From: Cladochytrium replicatum
Lineage: Eukaryota; Chytridiomycota; Chytridiomycetes; Cladochytriales; Cladochytriaceae
Direction: 5' to 3'
Assembly (NCBI GenBank): GCA_025526935.1
Contig: JAHLKD010000002.1
Coordinates: forward strand, 475,001 to 539,000
Length of the DNA stretch: 64,000 nt
Positions within the stretch are counted from its first letter, which is position 1. Every line of letters starts with the position of its first letter. Shown here piece after piece: positions 1 through 13,092 of the stretch. The translations under genes and the position numbers were made by a program. The notes below the pieces were generated by a model, which saw only the letters and a program-made list of their open reading frames with translations, had not been told where the DNA came from and made no database searches.

Positions 1-1
1 G

Positions 2-1355
2 GACAGCACCTCTCACAGAATACGTATCAAGCTATCACAGACGACCGCGGCTCCACCGAAGCCTTACACCACTGATAACCCTTCAAGTTCTGGAATCCAG
101 ATGCAGAACACAGTGGTTGCGGTCCTCATCGTGATGGTGGTCATATTTGCACTGGGTTTTGTGGCATCGCTCTATTTCTACCTTCGAAGGCGCTCGCGAC
201 AACGCAACGAAGCGCTCGGGTTGAATGCACCGGGGACACGACGGGTTCGGAGGTTGCGGATTCAGTGGGGTTCTGATGCGGAGCGAGAGACTGGTGCGGC
301 AGTCAGATCAGATAACCCCACCTCCACTCTAGTCAGGAGGCGGAGGTGGTTCCCGTTTTTGTTCACTTGGGAAGACGAAGTCATCAACGACGGATCCACC
401 CAGCTCGTCGAATTTGCGCCTGCGAGTGAAGGCTGGTCAACCAACGTACTAGAACCAGCAGTAGTTGAACTGCTACCTGTGAAAATGTTCAACAAAGACG
501 AAGCAGCAACCGCCAGACGGACAGAACGAATACGACACATGCTGGATCGCCGAAAGGGTGCACAAACACTTCCGCGAAAGCTGAATACCCAAAGTGACCC
601 GCCCCCCGGTCGTGGGATTCACCGAGCTGCATCCATCGATTTCCCAATCGCAGCCAGAAACCGTCTCGCGGTGGAATCAAGGCGGCACTCTGAAACGACC
701 ATCGCCGTACCACCGACAGCAGTGCATTCAACCCACCACTCTCCAGCCGAATCCGTTGCGTCCCCTCAAACACCCACCCCTCCATCGTCCCTGTCCCCCA
801 TTGAACCTGCCCAATCCGTCCCGTCGCTCTCGCGGCGACCGCAATCAATGCCCAGCCTCGCTGAACTCGCGACCATGTCGCGAAATTCGAACGCACGTAC
901 TTCACCGCCTCCAGACGACGACGTTATCTCCGTGCGGACAGTGAACGAATCACATATCTCCGCGTTCACTTGCGCCATTTGTATACAGGAGTACGCTGAT
1001 GGAGATCGGCTACGTGAGTTGCCGTGTCGACATTCTTTCCACGTATCGTGTATCGGTATGGTGTCTAGATTTTTTCCTGCCCTGAAGATGGATTAATCTG
1101 ACTTCGGATTTCCATTATATAGACCCTTGGCTCACGTCGCACAGCGCCGCGTGTCCGCTGTGCAAGCGATCGGCTGGACCTTCTGTCCGTGCAAATACTA
1201 CCCCGGATGGTGTTGTTCGCGGGGTAGTTGGGGTCATGCCTGGAGTGGATGGAGGTGTGTTGGTCCACATCAACTCGTTCCGATACACTGCGATGGATGA
1301 CGATATGCAGACGGAGGATGGAGGTAGTGTTCATTTCGGAGACGACATGTTCTAA
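2..1355 (+). CDS. Membrane-anchored RING-H2 E3 ubiquitin ligase, 5' end outside window
   Basis: Exons 2-1055 and 1123-1355 join across a 67-nt intron that splits the RING. The first ATG seen is at 101, but the frame is open to the left edge, so the protein probably starts outside and may carry a luminal domain. A hydrophobic helix follows the ATG (about 25 residues, [16 protein letters not shown]), then a basic RRR stop-transfer stretch and a long Ser/Pro-rich linker. The RING-H2 reads [14 protein letters not shown], then DPWL and CPLC after splicing, so all eight zinc ligands are present. Such single-pass RING-H2 proteins recruit E2 enzymes to endomembranes and ubiquitinate membrane or trafficking clients (family knowledge). 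The substrate is unknown. The frame ends at TAA 1353-1355. Confidence 0.85.
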
Positions 1356-1878
1356 TAGGTACTATCCCGAGAATTTTTTATGGTGGGAGCTCCGTTCATT
1401 TTTGCTTGATTCAATTATTAATAGGAGGAAGTGATGCTGTTTCTTATGCATTGTTATTAGTTCTTGTTTGCCAGTTTTGTGACTTTCCGATTGCTGCGTT
1501 TCTTAGCATATCCAATGAACACTTTTCATTGCCGACTCCCCTGAACATTTTGTTGTTGAGGTGAACAGCAGTATCAGCTGGCCACATGTCTTCTCGATCG
1601 TTGCAAGTAAGAATGCAGCCAAGTCAGTTTTATTCGATTGGTGACAACGGGAGTTGAGTGATCTGTGAGCACCGATCGTTCGTAATGAGTGGGTCAAGTT
1701 TGCATAACTGCCCGATTCCCCATATTGCAATTGCAAGCCGTCCATAATACACCAACAACTTTATGGGTCAACGATGGTTCACACTGCTATCCTATGGCCA
1801 CTCTCAATGCAGCCATTAACCCAAATAAGGAATCTGTCGCTGCTTTGAGCGATATCCCCAAGCTCAAGCAAGACACGC
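1356..1878. other. Intergenic stretch, nothing recognised
   Basis: Short open frames occur on both strands but none shows a family motif or a convincing splice pattern. It probably holds the 3' end of the RING gene and eroded sequence before the pol12 remnant. Confidence 0.5.
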
Positions 1879-2227
1879 ATGGAGGTCGTCTCGAAACTGG
1901 CTCAGCTCTGTCGGATGTTCAAGATCAGCGCCGACGACTTGCTTGCGAAATGGGAGGCCCATGCAATGCGAATATACGCTTGCAGTTGAGGAGCTGGATC
2001 CTATCCACGATGCGCTAAAGAAGGCTTCGGAAGCGAGTGTGACAGCCGGAGGTGGGGGCCGGTCGCAACGATACGATGCGAACGGGCTGAATAACATATT
2101 CTCGCAGAGGAGCACGTCGCCGACTGGAGGGAGGACACCGAAAACGACGAAGACACGAGCAGAAGGGGATTTCAAAGGGGGGGCTGGGTTGCACATAATA
2201 TACGCGAATAGAACGCATCTAAAATGA
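1879..2227 (+). pseudogene. N-terminal fragment of DNA polymerase alpha subunit B (Pol12/POLA2)
   Basis: The first frame (ATG 1879) gives a helical segment with LAQLCRMFKISADDLLAKWE. It then stops, and the next frame continues with LAVEELDPIHDALKKASEAS and later YDANGLNNIF plus TPKTTKT. This order matches the N-terminus of fungal Pol12: the helical 'DLxxKWE' unit, a second helix, then a Ser/Thr/Pro linker. A frame change near 1960-1975 has no usable intron. Neither the OB fold nor the inactive phosphoesterase domain that should follow is present before the next gene at 2379. I infer a truncated, frameshifted copy. The match is recalled family pattern, not an alignment. Confidence 0.55.
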
Positions 2228-2378
2228 AAGAAAAGCGCTTACCATGAAAAAAAGAAACAGCTTGATAACGACTGGCAGCTGTTTAATGGAAATTAGTATC
2301 ATCTGGTCCGTCCTTCTTGATCATCAATCGGGTTTCGATCCTTTTTTCCATCCGTTCACACGGTGTCTGTTATTGCGC

Positions 2379-5300
2379 ATGTTCTCTCTTCGCAACGTCA
2401 ACCCGATCAACCTGCTCAAACACAGCAATGGGCCCAGCTCAAATGCTCGAAGGTCGCTCGCAAACGTCGCTGCGGCCGCGGGGAAAAGGTCGGGAATCCA
2501 GTTAAACGATGTTGTCCACGGCTTTCAGTTGAGAGAAGTAAATCTCATGGGTACACTATTCTTCCGCTGACAATTGCAATAGCTTCAACCAGTGCCCGAG
2601 TACAATATGACCGCCCTTCAATTTCAACATCTGAAGACGGGGGCGAAATATGTACACTTGCAGAGTGATGATTCCAACAACGTGTTCAGGTATTCATCCC
2701 CAGGTTGATTCCCAGAAAATCGCACTCATCAATAATAGCGTTACTTTCAAGACTCCTCCTTTGGACAGCACTGGTGTACCGCATATCCTGGAACACACCA
2801 CACTGTGTGGGAGCACAAAGTACCCTGTGCGCGATCCATTCTTTAACATGCTCAACCGATCGTTGTCGACCTTCATGAATGCATTGACGGGTATTTGAAT
2901 AATGTGAAAGACGAAGTGGACGTCTCACCAACAGTTTCGAACCCAGCAAACGATTACACAATGTACCCCTTCTCAACTGAGAATCAGAAGGATTATTACA
3001 ACTTGATGTCCGTATATACGGACGCAGTATTCTCGCCGCTTTTGAATGAGCTTGATTTCAAGTATGTGGTGACCTATTTTTCAGTTTTTCTAAAGGTAAC
3101 CGAGGTGCTGTGGTCCAGGCAGGAGGGATGGAGGCTTGAGCACGAGAATCCAAAAGGTAGGCATCACAACAGCAATCATGGGAGACTTCCTAAATTTTGC
3201 AATACCAATAAGATTCGTCAACTCCGATCATATTCAAAGGAGTTGTTTACAATGAGATGAAGGGTGCTCTCTCAGATCCCTCTCAGCTGTTCGTTAGTCG
3301 TCTCCAACAACGCCTCTATCCCGGCACAACGTACTCTACCGTCAGTGGTGGCGACCCGGAGAATATCACGGATCTCACGCACAGTGCACTCGTCGATTTC
3401 CATACTCGGCATTATCACCCTTCAAATGCTTTGTTCTACACCTACGGAAATTTCGATGTGGTCGAACATCTAAAACGGATCGACGAACGAGTTCGTGATA
3501 TTCAGCCACTCTCTAAACAACCCAACCCGCTCGGAAGCATAGTGCCTTTTGATAAACCACAACACGTGGTGGAGAAGTGCCCACCTGATCCAAGTAAGTA
3601 TCACGGAATTGAAATCATAGACCCTGATCTGATGTATTATGTTTGAATAGTGGGAAATCCTGAAAAGCAGACCAAAGTTAGTGTTACGTATCTGACAAAC
3701 GAAGATCGGGTAATTAAGACCGATTTCATGCATGAAATACCTGTTGAATAAGTTCTTTCTTGCCAGGACGTGCAAGAATCTTTTGCAATCCGTGTTCTCA
3801 CTTCGTTGTTGATCGAGGGCGCGGCGTCTCCGATGTACAAGGCACTTATTGAAACAAACATCGGAAGCGATTATGCCGCGTCTGTCGGTTATGATAATGG
3901 TGCATGGTCAGTGAGAAGTGCTGCTCGCATAATGTAATTACTGACGTTTCCGCAGGCAAACAAGCGTATCTTTTGGGCTCCAAGGGATTCGTCCAGACGA
4001 TGTTGAACTCGTATGTAACCGACAATGTACGTCGATTCAGAACTCAAGCATTTTGCCGATCTTACAGGTTCAGAGAAAGATCAAAGAAGTTCTCGAAACC
4101 GTTGCGAAAGATGGTTTTGATCCTCAAAGGGTTGAAACAGTGGTGCACCAAATTGAGCTTGGCATGCGTCATGTAAGAGGCTACTAAAATCGCCTTTCAA
4201 TTGCTTATCTCACTGGACGGATTTCCAGCGTGTTCCCAATTTTGGTCTGAACGCTGGGTTTAACGTTAGCAGAGTGTGGGCACATGATGGAGATGTGCTA
4301 GAGTCGCTAAGAACTGCTCAGCAAATCCAAAGATTCCGTGAAGACTACCGTCGCGAAGGAAACAAATACTTCCGCGACCGAATTCAGCGTTACTTCCTGG
4401 ACAATTCTCATGTTCTGGTGTTTGTTATGGAACCGTCGACAGATTACTTAAACACTTTGGCGGAGTCTGAAGGTCGGAGACTGAACACTCATGTGTCCAG
4501 TCTCACTGACAATGCTAAGCAGAAGGTCTTTGAAGACGGTGAACGGCTGATCAAAGAGCAGGAAACAAAAAAGGGTACAGAGATTACACACTTTCTTATG
4601 AAACATGCTGACCATTCCGCTATTGAAGATCTTTCTGTTTTGCCAACATTGGAGACGAGCGATATTGCAAAAGAAGGAAAGTCGTATCCGGTGGAACTCA
4701 TTCCCGTCGGCTCCGCTTCGTCGCATGCTACACATGCACCCACTACTCAATGGCGATCCACAAACACCAATGGTGTCTCTTACATCACATTGGACTCTTC
4801 TGCATTCAGCTCCCTTCCACGGGACTTGCTCATGTACGTCCCGCTGTTTTGTTCTGCTTTGACGAGCCTTGGCACGAAAACGAAGTCACTGGCCGAACTC
4901 GATGAAGAGATTCGCCGGCTTACGGGAGGTGTTTCTGCGTCTTCGTACGAGTCAATTCGCCCGGACTCGCTATTTTCCGGGGGACGAACGCACTTTGCGG
5001 TGTCTACCAGCTGCATCCACTCGCTCGGTGCTTCCGACGGAGTCGATGCTGAACGGCTTGCTCAGGTGTATGACCTGCTCCGTGAAGTGCTTACCGAGAC
5101 GGCCTGGGATGGACCGGAAGTTGAGGAGCGCCTTACGACTGTTTTAGTTGGGCTGGCGTCCAACGGAATGAACTCGGTTGTCCACAGCGGCCACAGTTTT
5201 GCGATGGTGGCTGCACAAGCTGCGGAAAAGTTTGGTCCAACCCCTTACGCGGTGAACGAGGAGTTAACGTCAGGGTTGACGCAGATTGGGTTTGTGAATA

Positions 5301-6411
5301 ACCTGGCGAGCGGTGAAATTAACATCCCTGATATCATTCAGAAGCTCAAGGTTAGCTATCCATTGTAGTTACACATCTAAGAGTTACTCAACCCGATTTT
5401 TAGTTGATTGCTGCACAGCTGCTTGGGAATAAGTCTGACATGAGATTCATGGTCAATGCGATTGACTCCGTAAAATCTGTGCACATGTCAGAACTTCAGC
5501 GACTCTCGAATGTGCTCAACCTTTCAAACAGCGGCAGATTGGGCGGCTCCAACAGTGACGCCCCAGCTATATCCACTCGAACCTCGCAAAACTCGTACTC
5601 CCTTTTCCCTCTCCCGATTCAAGTCAACTATACGGCCCGTGCTTTCTTGACGGTTCCGTACACCCATCCAGATGTCGCCCCGCTGTCGGTGAGTGACGCG
5701 CAATCAAAAGACCCATTCTAGTCTAACGCGCTTTCTTGACGCAGCTGCTTTCTTCGATGATGACATCCCAGTTCCTTCATCGCGAGCTTCGGGAGAAGGG
5801 TGGTGCGTACGGCGGTGGCGCTCGTCTTTCGCCGATGGGAGGGACTCTATCGATGTTTTCGTACAGGGATCCGCCGAGTGGGATGTCCCGCACCCTCGAA
5901 ACGTACGACCGGGCTATTGATTGGGCGTGTGGCATCAAGCAACACGTCAACGAAAAGGTATAAATCCATGTTGACTTGTGCGCTCGACTATGATTTCTGA
6001 AATGCGATTTTCAGACACTCTCTGAGGCAAAGTTGTCGTGGTTCTCGAAGATGGACAGTCCTGTTGCTGCATCTGCGGAGGTGAGTTGCGCCTCATCGGA
6101 ATTATTTGAGTGACTGATCGGTTTCTGTCCAGGGCTCGGCTCTCTTTCAACATGGAGTAAGCGATGAGATGAAACAACGGTGAGTCTTTTCTTAGTAATG
6201 ACAGCGCTGTGTGCTTACTTATGCGTGTGCTTTACCCTATGCTAGTCGCCGACAAGAAGTACTCGCTGTAACATTAGATGCGGTTCAAGATGTTGCACAC
6301 AAATACCTTGCTGGTAGTGGCGTCACTTCTTCAGTTGCTGTACTTGCTGCAGAGGAGTCGATTAAGTCCATTGACGGCATGAAGGAGGAGTGGGAAGTGC
6401 GCAGGTTGTGA
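2379..6411 (+). CDS. CYM1: Mitochondrial presequence protease (M16C metallopeptidase, Cym1/PreP)
   Basis: Sixteen exons: 2379-2537, 2583-2689, 2739-2890, 2947-3061, 3119-3156, 3213-3593, 3651-3709, 3767-3906, 3956-4010, 4068-4172, 4229-5350, 5404-5688, 5745-5957, 6015-6080, 6133-6179 and 6246-6411. They keep frame and give 1069 residues, a normal family length. The N-terminus is Arg/Ser/Asn-rich with few acidic residues, as for mitochondrial import. The inverted zinc motif HxxEH is present as [11 protein letters not shown], with the usual KYPVRDPFF and [12 protein letters not shown] following. The C-terminal half keeps [11 protein letters not shown], part of the substrate-closing domain. The enzyme degrades cleaved targeting peptides in the matrix (family knowledge). 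The start was chosen because it gives the basic leader in frame with exon 2. No lesion was seen. Confidence 0.93.
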
Positions 6412-6685
6412 AGGGAGGAAATCTCGATCGCTTCTGATCAGTGAAAAGAATGAACCTAAATAAATCATGAAGAAATGCCGGTCGGAGAAATGTGGTCGTT
6501 CGTTATGTTAACAATCTTTTATTTGACTTTGTTCAGATAGTCAACTGGGAAGAAACTTCAAAAAAAGGGGGACAAACAACACTAAAGCAGGGAGCAGGAC
6601 AAGCATATGGATACAATCTCCCATAGTAGATGCAAAAAAAAAAAATCAAGAGAAGAGAGCGGAAAACAAAGTAAAGAAAGTCGCT

Positions 6686-9600
6686 TCATCCCACTAATAA
6701 ATCATCCTCGTTCGTCGAGGATCCCATCACATTCTTCTCGACATTCACCGCTCCGACATCATCGTTCGCGGCCACTTTATTCGCCTCCGCCCCTGATGCG
6801 TCAGCGTTCGCAGCAGTAATGCTCTGTCCTTGCTCCGACAACGAAAATAAGAATTGAAACACTCCATGAACAACGTGAGATATCCTCACAGCACCATTTC
6901 CGTTCGCCGCAGCAGCCGCTTCTTCCGTCTCGTTTTCTAGAACAACAGGGCAGCCCGCATTGTGCTTGATCAGCATTGGAAGTTGCTCCCCGTAATGTCC
7001 TCCATCCATCTTAACATCCGCAAGCAGCATTGGCGGAGAACTTCCGCTTCCGGGCGCAGCATCGACCCCAACTCCTCGTTCGTATTCTTCTCGAGACCGC
7101 AACCAAAATACCATCTCAATCTCCATCGGGATTTTACAGACGCATCGCACAGTCAATGCACCTGGCGGGATGTTCCGTCCCTCGGGCGACTGGCCTATTC
7201 CGTTGGCCCAGCCTTCTACTACCAAACTCTTCAGATGAAGATTTTCGTCCAGCGTTCGTAGTTCGACGTCCAAGCTCAAAGAACCCTGATAAGAAACCTC
7301 GGTTGGTTCTCTGATCGGCTCTCCGTTTGAGGAAGAGCCTGACGACGAGATTCCGTTAACTTTCTGCTGAATCGATTCGGGAACATCAATTTGACCAATC
7401 GAATCATCTTCGGATGTGCTCTGCAGCCTTGCTCGCTTCACAGGAGACCCATCACTTTTGTCCGTCAGGGTTCCAGGCGTAGACCCCCCATCGTCGGCAC
7501 AAATATCAGCTTGGATTTCATCTCTCGGTCGCTTAACTCCCGCAACTGGCGTATTTGTATTTGTAGCGGGTGCTTTGTCTTCGTCGAAGTTGAAAAATTC
7601 GTCCAGATCTATGTCTAATGAATGATTTTGTTAATAAACTGCCAAAATAAATAAAGCCTGCATGAAGTTACCTTGCTGTTGCTCAGGCACTCCGTTTGCA
7701 ACACCCCCGTTGCCGACCAGGTAAGACATATCGAAAATATCTCCCTGCTGCGTTGATGGAACACCGGGATTTGCTGAACTGACCGCAATCGACTGATGTT
7801 GCGAGGATGGCACTCCATTTGGAGCAGATGACGCATTCACGTTGCTCTCATCGTACCCATATCGAACAACGGCATTACCTTGTATCACCATTGGGTGTCC
7901 AGGTTGCCCAGGAACCGAAGTCTGCATCAAAGATTGTTGCATCGGTGCTTGGGAAGCCATCTGGGCGTGTTGAGCCGCCACTTGACCTTGTTGAGCTGCC
8001 TGCAGTTTCATAGCTTGCTGATAAGCCGCCTGCTGCTGCAACATCGCTTGTTGTTGCTGTTGCACTTGTTGGACGCTCATTTGGCCCTGTTGTTGTTGCT
8101 GCTGCTGCTGCTGTTGGAACTGGTACTGTTGCATAAACTGCAAGTGCTGATACTGTTGTTGCTGCTGGTGCTGGAGCGCCGCATGCGCCTGTTGCTGCTG
8201 CTGTTGAAGTGCTGCGTGCGCTTGGTGTTGCTGTTGTATGGTCGCCTGCCTCTGCTGATGGACCTGCGAAGCTGGCTGTTGGTGGGGAGGCTGAGCGCTG
8301 CCATACCCAAGCTGCTGCTGGTGCTGCTGGGCTGCTTGAGCTTGAGCAAACTGTTGCTGAGTTATCATTTGCTGATGCCTTTGAATATCTGCGGCATGGG
8401 GAGCAAGACCGTGCTGTGGTTGCTGGGTGGGTTGGGCGGTGTCAGTGGTAATGGCATGACTCGGGAGCGGACTGATGCCATTGACAGACGACGGCGTCGC
8501 AACCTGCACTGCGGGTGTACCAATTGTGTTGGAATTTGCACCCACATGTGTTGCTGGATGTGATGAACCATGAATGCCTGTCGAGGGACTAGTTGGTGGA
8601 GGGGATGCAATTCCAGGTGTTCCTGATTTATCCATTCCTCCATTCGAAACCGGCGGCGATCCTACGTTGTGGAGCCGAGGTGAAACAAGGGTCCCATTAT
8701 GCGCGACATGTTTGTTTTGAGGTGACGAGCTCGTTGCTTTTGGTGGATCGTCAGCCGCGCTTGCATTACCCGATCTACGGAAATCGTTTGCGATTCTGGT
8801 ACCATCTCCATGACCAGAACCGGTGCTTGCATCATTCACACCAGTGGGTGGCCCCGGCTTCTCTCCAGCACCTGCGACACTTTCGCTGTTCATTCCTGTG
8901 CTAATTCCCGTCCCCGAAACCGCTGTAGACTGCCCTGCATTACCCACAAGTTGTGCCGAAGAAGGGATTCCAGCATATGGAACTGCTCCTTGCACTCCAA
9001 CGTGAGCACCTGCCGGAATCTGTACGGGAGGCTTAGTTGCGGCAGTTGCCGGTCGCATCACCATGATTTGCTGCTGACCAGCCTGTTGCTGCTGAGCACT
9101 AAACTGCTGGAATAGTTGGCTGTACCGCTGTACGTGAGCGGCGGCATTTTGCATTTGAACATTGATGTGTTGGATGGTAGGAACGAGCATCGCATCTGTA
9201 CTTCCCTGGTTTCGAGCCGCATTCAATGTAGAAAGTCGTCGTTGGTGCTCCATTAGAACCGCTTGCCAATGTTGAAGTTGTTGATGGATTGCAAACAATT
9301 GTGCTTGCTGGTGCTGCTGTGGTGTTGCAACCTGCGGCTGTCCAATCGGTAGAGTTGGCTGAGGACCTCCTGCAAAACCCGCGCTTGTCTGGTTCTGGTG
9401 TGGAGGAAGGGTGCTCTGCGATGCTGATGGGGTCAAGGCTGCCGGTTTCGGACTCATTCCGACAGCTCCATTTGATCCTGAAGTTGGCATCCCATGCTGA
9501 GCGTTCGCGACAACTGGGCTAGCCGTCCCAGATAACTTCATTTGTTGAAGTTGAGCGTGCTGGACTGCAGGGCTTTGATTTGCTCCAAGACCTACTGCAG

Positions 9601-12339
9601 CGGGTTTGGGCGATATCTGCATCACGCTGGATTGTCCATTTGCAACATTGCTTTGCTGCTGGAACATAAGCTGTTGCTGCTGTTGCTGCTGTTGCTGATG
9701 TTGATGCTGAGCCGCTTGTTGAGCCTGTTGCTGCGCTGCTGCAATCTGTGAGACCTGCGCGAAATGGGGTGTCTGCTGCTGGGTAGGTTTCTGTGACCCC
9801 GCATCTGCTTGGCCGCTTTGCGCCAACTGCTGTCGCTGCTGAGCATACAGCTGGTGCATTTGCATGCCCTGCATCTGCATTTGAAGCTGTTGCTGCTGCT
9901 GCTGCTGTTGCTGTTGTAGTTGGTGTTGTTGCTGCTGCTGCTGCTGTTGAAGTTGTTGCTGTTGTAGCTGGTGTTGTTGCTGCAACTGCGCAGTGTTTCC
10001 AGCCATCGTCTGAGCGAAGTTGGGGTTGGCTGAACCGCCTCCATTCACAAGTTGGGCTTGAATATTAGCGTTGGCGAATGCTACAGATTGGGCGTGTTGA
10101 GCTTGTTGTTGCTGGATTTGCTGCTGAACTTGTGCCTGGATGTGCTGAACAACTTCTGGTGGTGCAGCTTGTTGATAGAGCTTCAAATACTCTCCAAGAG
10201 GCTTCGTGAACTCCTTAACCTCATTCAGATCTTTGAAAAGGCCGTTCTTTAATTCGCTGCTAAGATTGATTATGGTTTGTCGCTAATGAAATAAGCTGAT
10301 ATCAACAACCTAAAAATCTAGGCCAAACACGTAACTTACGAGAACACTATACTGAGGATGGATGCGCTGAATATCTGGATTCTGACTCACGGGCAGATGT
10401 CTAAATAAGCCTTCGATCTGCACCACTGTCTGAAGGCAGCTGTTGATATGCCCAATGTAAGCTTCGCGCTCTTCATGGAGTACAGCGGACGGATTTCCTA
10501 TACCGTACGTGTTAGACTTTGTGTTACCAAAAAGTTTGGTCACTTACTCGGAATTGACGTTGACACCACCGACTGTCCAGGGTTGGCAGGAGCGGGTGCG
10601 GGAGTTGATGGCCCGGGTTGACTGACCTGCATAACGGGAGTCCCAGCTGCGCTCGGACTGCCACCTTCTTTCTTCGCGGCATCGTTTCCAGTGGAAACCG
10701 TGGCATTGGCCATAGGAGGACTGGTTAATCCGTTGCCGGTGGCTGATCTAGCCCTTAATCTCTGTGCTTGTTGTGCAGCTGCCTGTCCATTTATAGCGAC
10801 GGATCCGGGCGGCTGAGTGGCAGAGACAAACGATGCTGGTGCTATTACTGGGGTTGCACCAGTGGGCCTCCGCTGAATTGTTGGCGGAACCGTGTTCACA
10901 AGCTGTGGTGTAGACGAGTTTCTTGGAAGCTGGGCGGGATTTGGTACGGGAGTGGATTGCGGTGTTGTTTGAACGTATCCTGGAACAGCCTGGGCAGGAT
11001 GTCCTCCAATGACTTGTGTACCAACAGGAGTCACACTCCCGTCCATTGATCGTGCTAATTACGAATATCAGAGAAAGAAGAAATCGTGGAATGAAATTCT
11101 ACGGACCTCGGGTTATGAACTGATTGAAACTGATCATCACCCATTGCTTATAGACATCAAGTGAATCGGATCTCTGCATTGCAGCACGCTGCTCGATTTC
11201 CATTGCCCGCTGCTGTATCAACTTTCGCTCCGGGTGCCCCTCAGGTATATTATTCGAAAGAAGTTGCATTCTGGAAATAAATCACGTTAAGCCGGCTAAC
11301 TTGTGAATCATAGCTTAACTTACATTTGTTCGATCATTTGCTTCCTAGCTTCCTGGCTTTTCCAAGGCTGGAGGGATGTAGCGCCATGCATCACAGTGCC
11401 CGTTACGTGCTGGACGCCATTCTGAACTATTCCTATCCCTCCACCAGGCAATTGTACAACTCCGGCAGGAACCCCACCAGCATTTGCCATCATCGCGGCG
11501 CGCTGCTGCATTAGAAGTTGTTGGTACTGGGCTTGCTGGAGTTGTTGGACGTGATGAGGGCCCAATGCCGCCACACCAGTTCCCGCAGCGACACTAAAAT
11601 CACCTGCAGTACTTCCAGCCTGACCAGGTGTTCCCGCTCCCCCAGGATTTTGAGCTTGAAGCAGGTGCTGATGATACTGCAGTGCCTGCTGTTGTACTGG
11701 TTGCCCGGCAATATGTACTTGCTGGGTATAATTCGGCGGAAGCTGTTGGTTCATCATGGGTTGTTGGATGTTCAACATCGTTTGTTGGGTATGCGGGGCT
11801 TGCTGGGGATTTGGCGAAACCAGCGACTGTGATGGTGTTTGAGAATTTTGTACAATTTGTCCCTGCATAGACTGAACATGCGACAGGAGTTGATGGTGTG
11901 ACTGGGGTTGTGAAGCCGAAGGATGTTGCTGGGATGGCTGGTTGACTTGGGGCTGTTGCTGAAGTTGTTGCTGCGTTTGGAGGAAGCTCGACTGTTGCTG
12001 ATGTAGTTGAGATTGACCCTGCAGTTGCTGATGTGCCTGGAGAGTAACCTGTTGAGCTGACGGAAGGGAAGCATTTGAGAGTATATGTTGTTGCTGCTGC
12101 TGCTGCTGCTGCTGCTGTTGTTGTTGGGACTGCTGGAACTGCTGCTGTAGCATCAGCTGCGGGGCCATCTGGTTTTGCATCTGTAATTGCTGCAACGCAG
12201 CTTGGGGAAATTGGTGAAACTGTTGAACTCCTGAGGAAGAACTCAGCGTTCCGGCCGGTGGCGGTTGTTGTGGGATCAACATATTCAACTGGTGTTCAGG
12301 TCCGTTAACCAATTGAAATGTATGGGCATTTGTATTCAT
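6686..12339 (-). CDS. MED15: Mediator complex subunit 15 (MED15/Gal11 type), glutamine-rich
   Basis: Six exons read on the minus strand: 12339-11324, 11270-11107, 11054-10548, 10497-10340, 10282-7672 and 7614-6686, giving 1794 residues. Residues near 324-392 (the exon 1/2 junction) form a KIX domain: PWKSQEARKQMIEQ, then RKLIQQRAMEIEQRAA and a YKQW end. This is the activator-binding fold of the Mediator tail. Long polyglutamine and Gln/Ala tracts fill exons 1 and 5. An acidic-aromatic motif, DIDLDEFFNFDEDK, opens exon 6, and a conserved-looking C-terminal domain follows. MED15 transmits activator signals to RNA polymerase II in the nucleus (family knowledge). Glutamine codons are CAG/CAA mixtures, so the tracts are not pure triplet repeats. 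A decayed partial copy lies at 14.5-16.0 kb. Confidence 0.88.
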
Positions 12340-13092
12340 TGTGGTGTGATTGCGCTCGCTGGCGATATTGAACCTTCAGCACGGCGGATTGGCCTGGGCC
12401 TCGCAAGGACGTACAGTATTGAGCTGCGATCAAAAAGCTTCACGTTAACCAGACGGTCGCAAGCAAGTGTCGGAGAAGAGTTTTTTAATGCCGTGAACTT
12501 CGCAAGCGCCGTGAATATCGCCAGGTGAAACTTGCTGGGTCAAAAACCGCCCTGTCTTCTCTTCGAACAAAGTTACTTCGTCAGCTGGAAAAATAGATGT
12601 CCTGAAAGCTCTTTCCGTACCTGGTCAACGATAACGGTTGTGAAGGCAGATCCAAACCAAGGTAACCCAAATCTGGACGAAAACGACCACTTTTCCGGAT
12701 ATGAATATATGAGATTGAGAGTTTCTTCGAGAACAGGCAACAAATATAGACCAAGTATCCTCGAACGGCTCCCAACGGTATACGATTGAGGATTTGGTGG
12801 GAACTAGTCACGCTCAGGCTCTACACCCCCCTGTTGAAGCACACCGACAATCGCCCGAATGCCAAAAAATTAAACGTCCTTCCTTCCCCGATTGATATAG
12901 TCCTTCGTCTGAGCTGAAGTGTCGGCCCGTCCGCTTGGTCCGATTTTGGGCAGTTATTCACCCTTTGAATTTGCAGCCAACCCTACGGACCCTAGCGTGT
13001 GGCTTCTTGTGGTGCAAAGCAACTAAAAACAAAAAGAGATGAAGCTCGTTGAATGCCCTGTAAGCTCCACTTAAATGATTTTATTGAGCCGC
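12340..13092 (-). other. MED15 upstream region and TPI 3' flank
   Basis: Both flanking genes read leftward, so this stretch contains the MED15 promoter/5' UTR and the TPI terminator. No coding segment with a family match was found. The small plus-strand frames at 12265-12789 look like chance. Confidence 0.6.

Noticed and set aside
7880-8563. Plus-strand open frame of Leu-rich text
   Set aside because: It is the antisense of the MED15 polyglutamine exon; CTG/TTG runs give artificial leucines.
12265-12789. Plus-strand frames upstream of MED15
   Set aside because: No motif, no splice support and composition like a promoter region.
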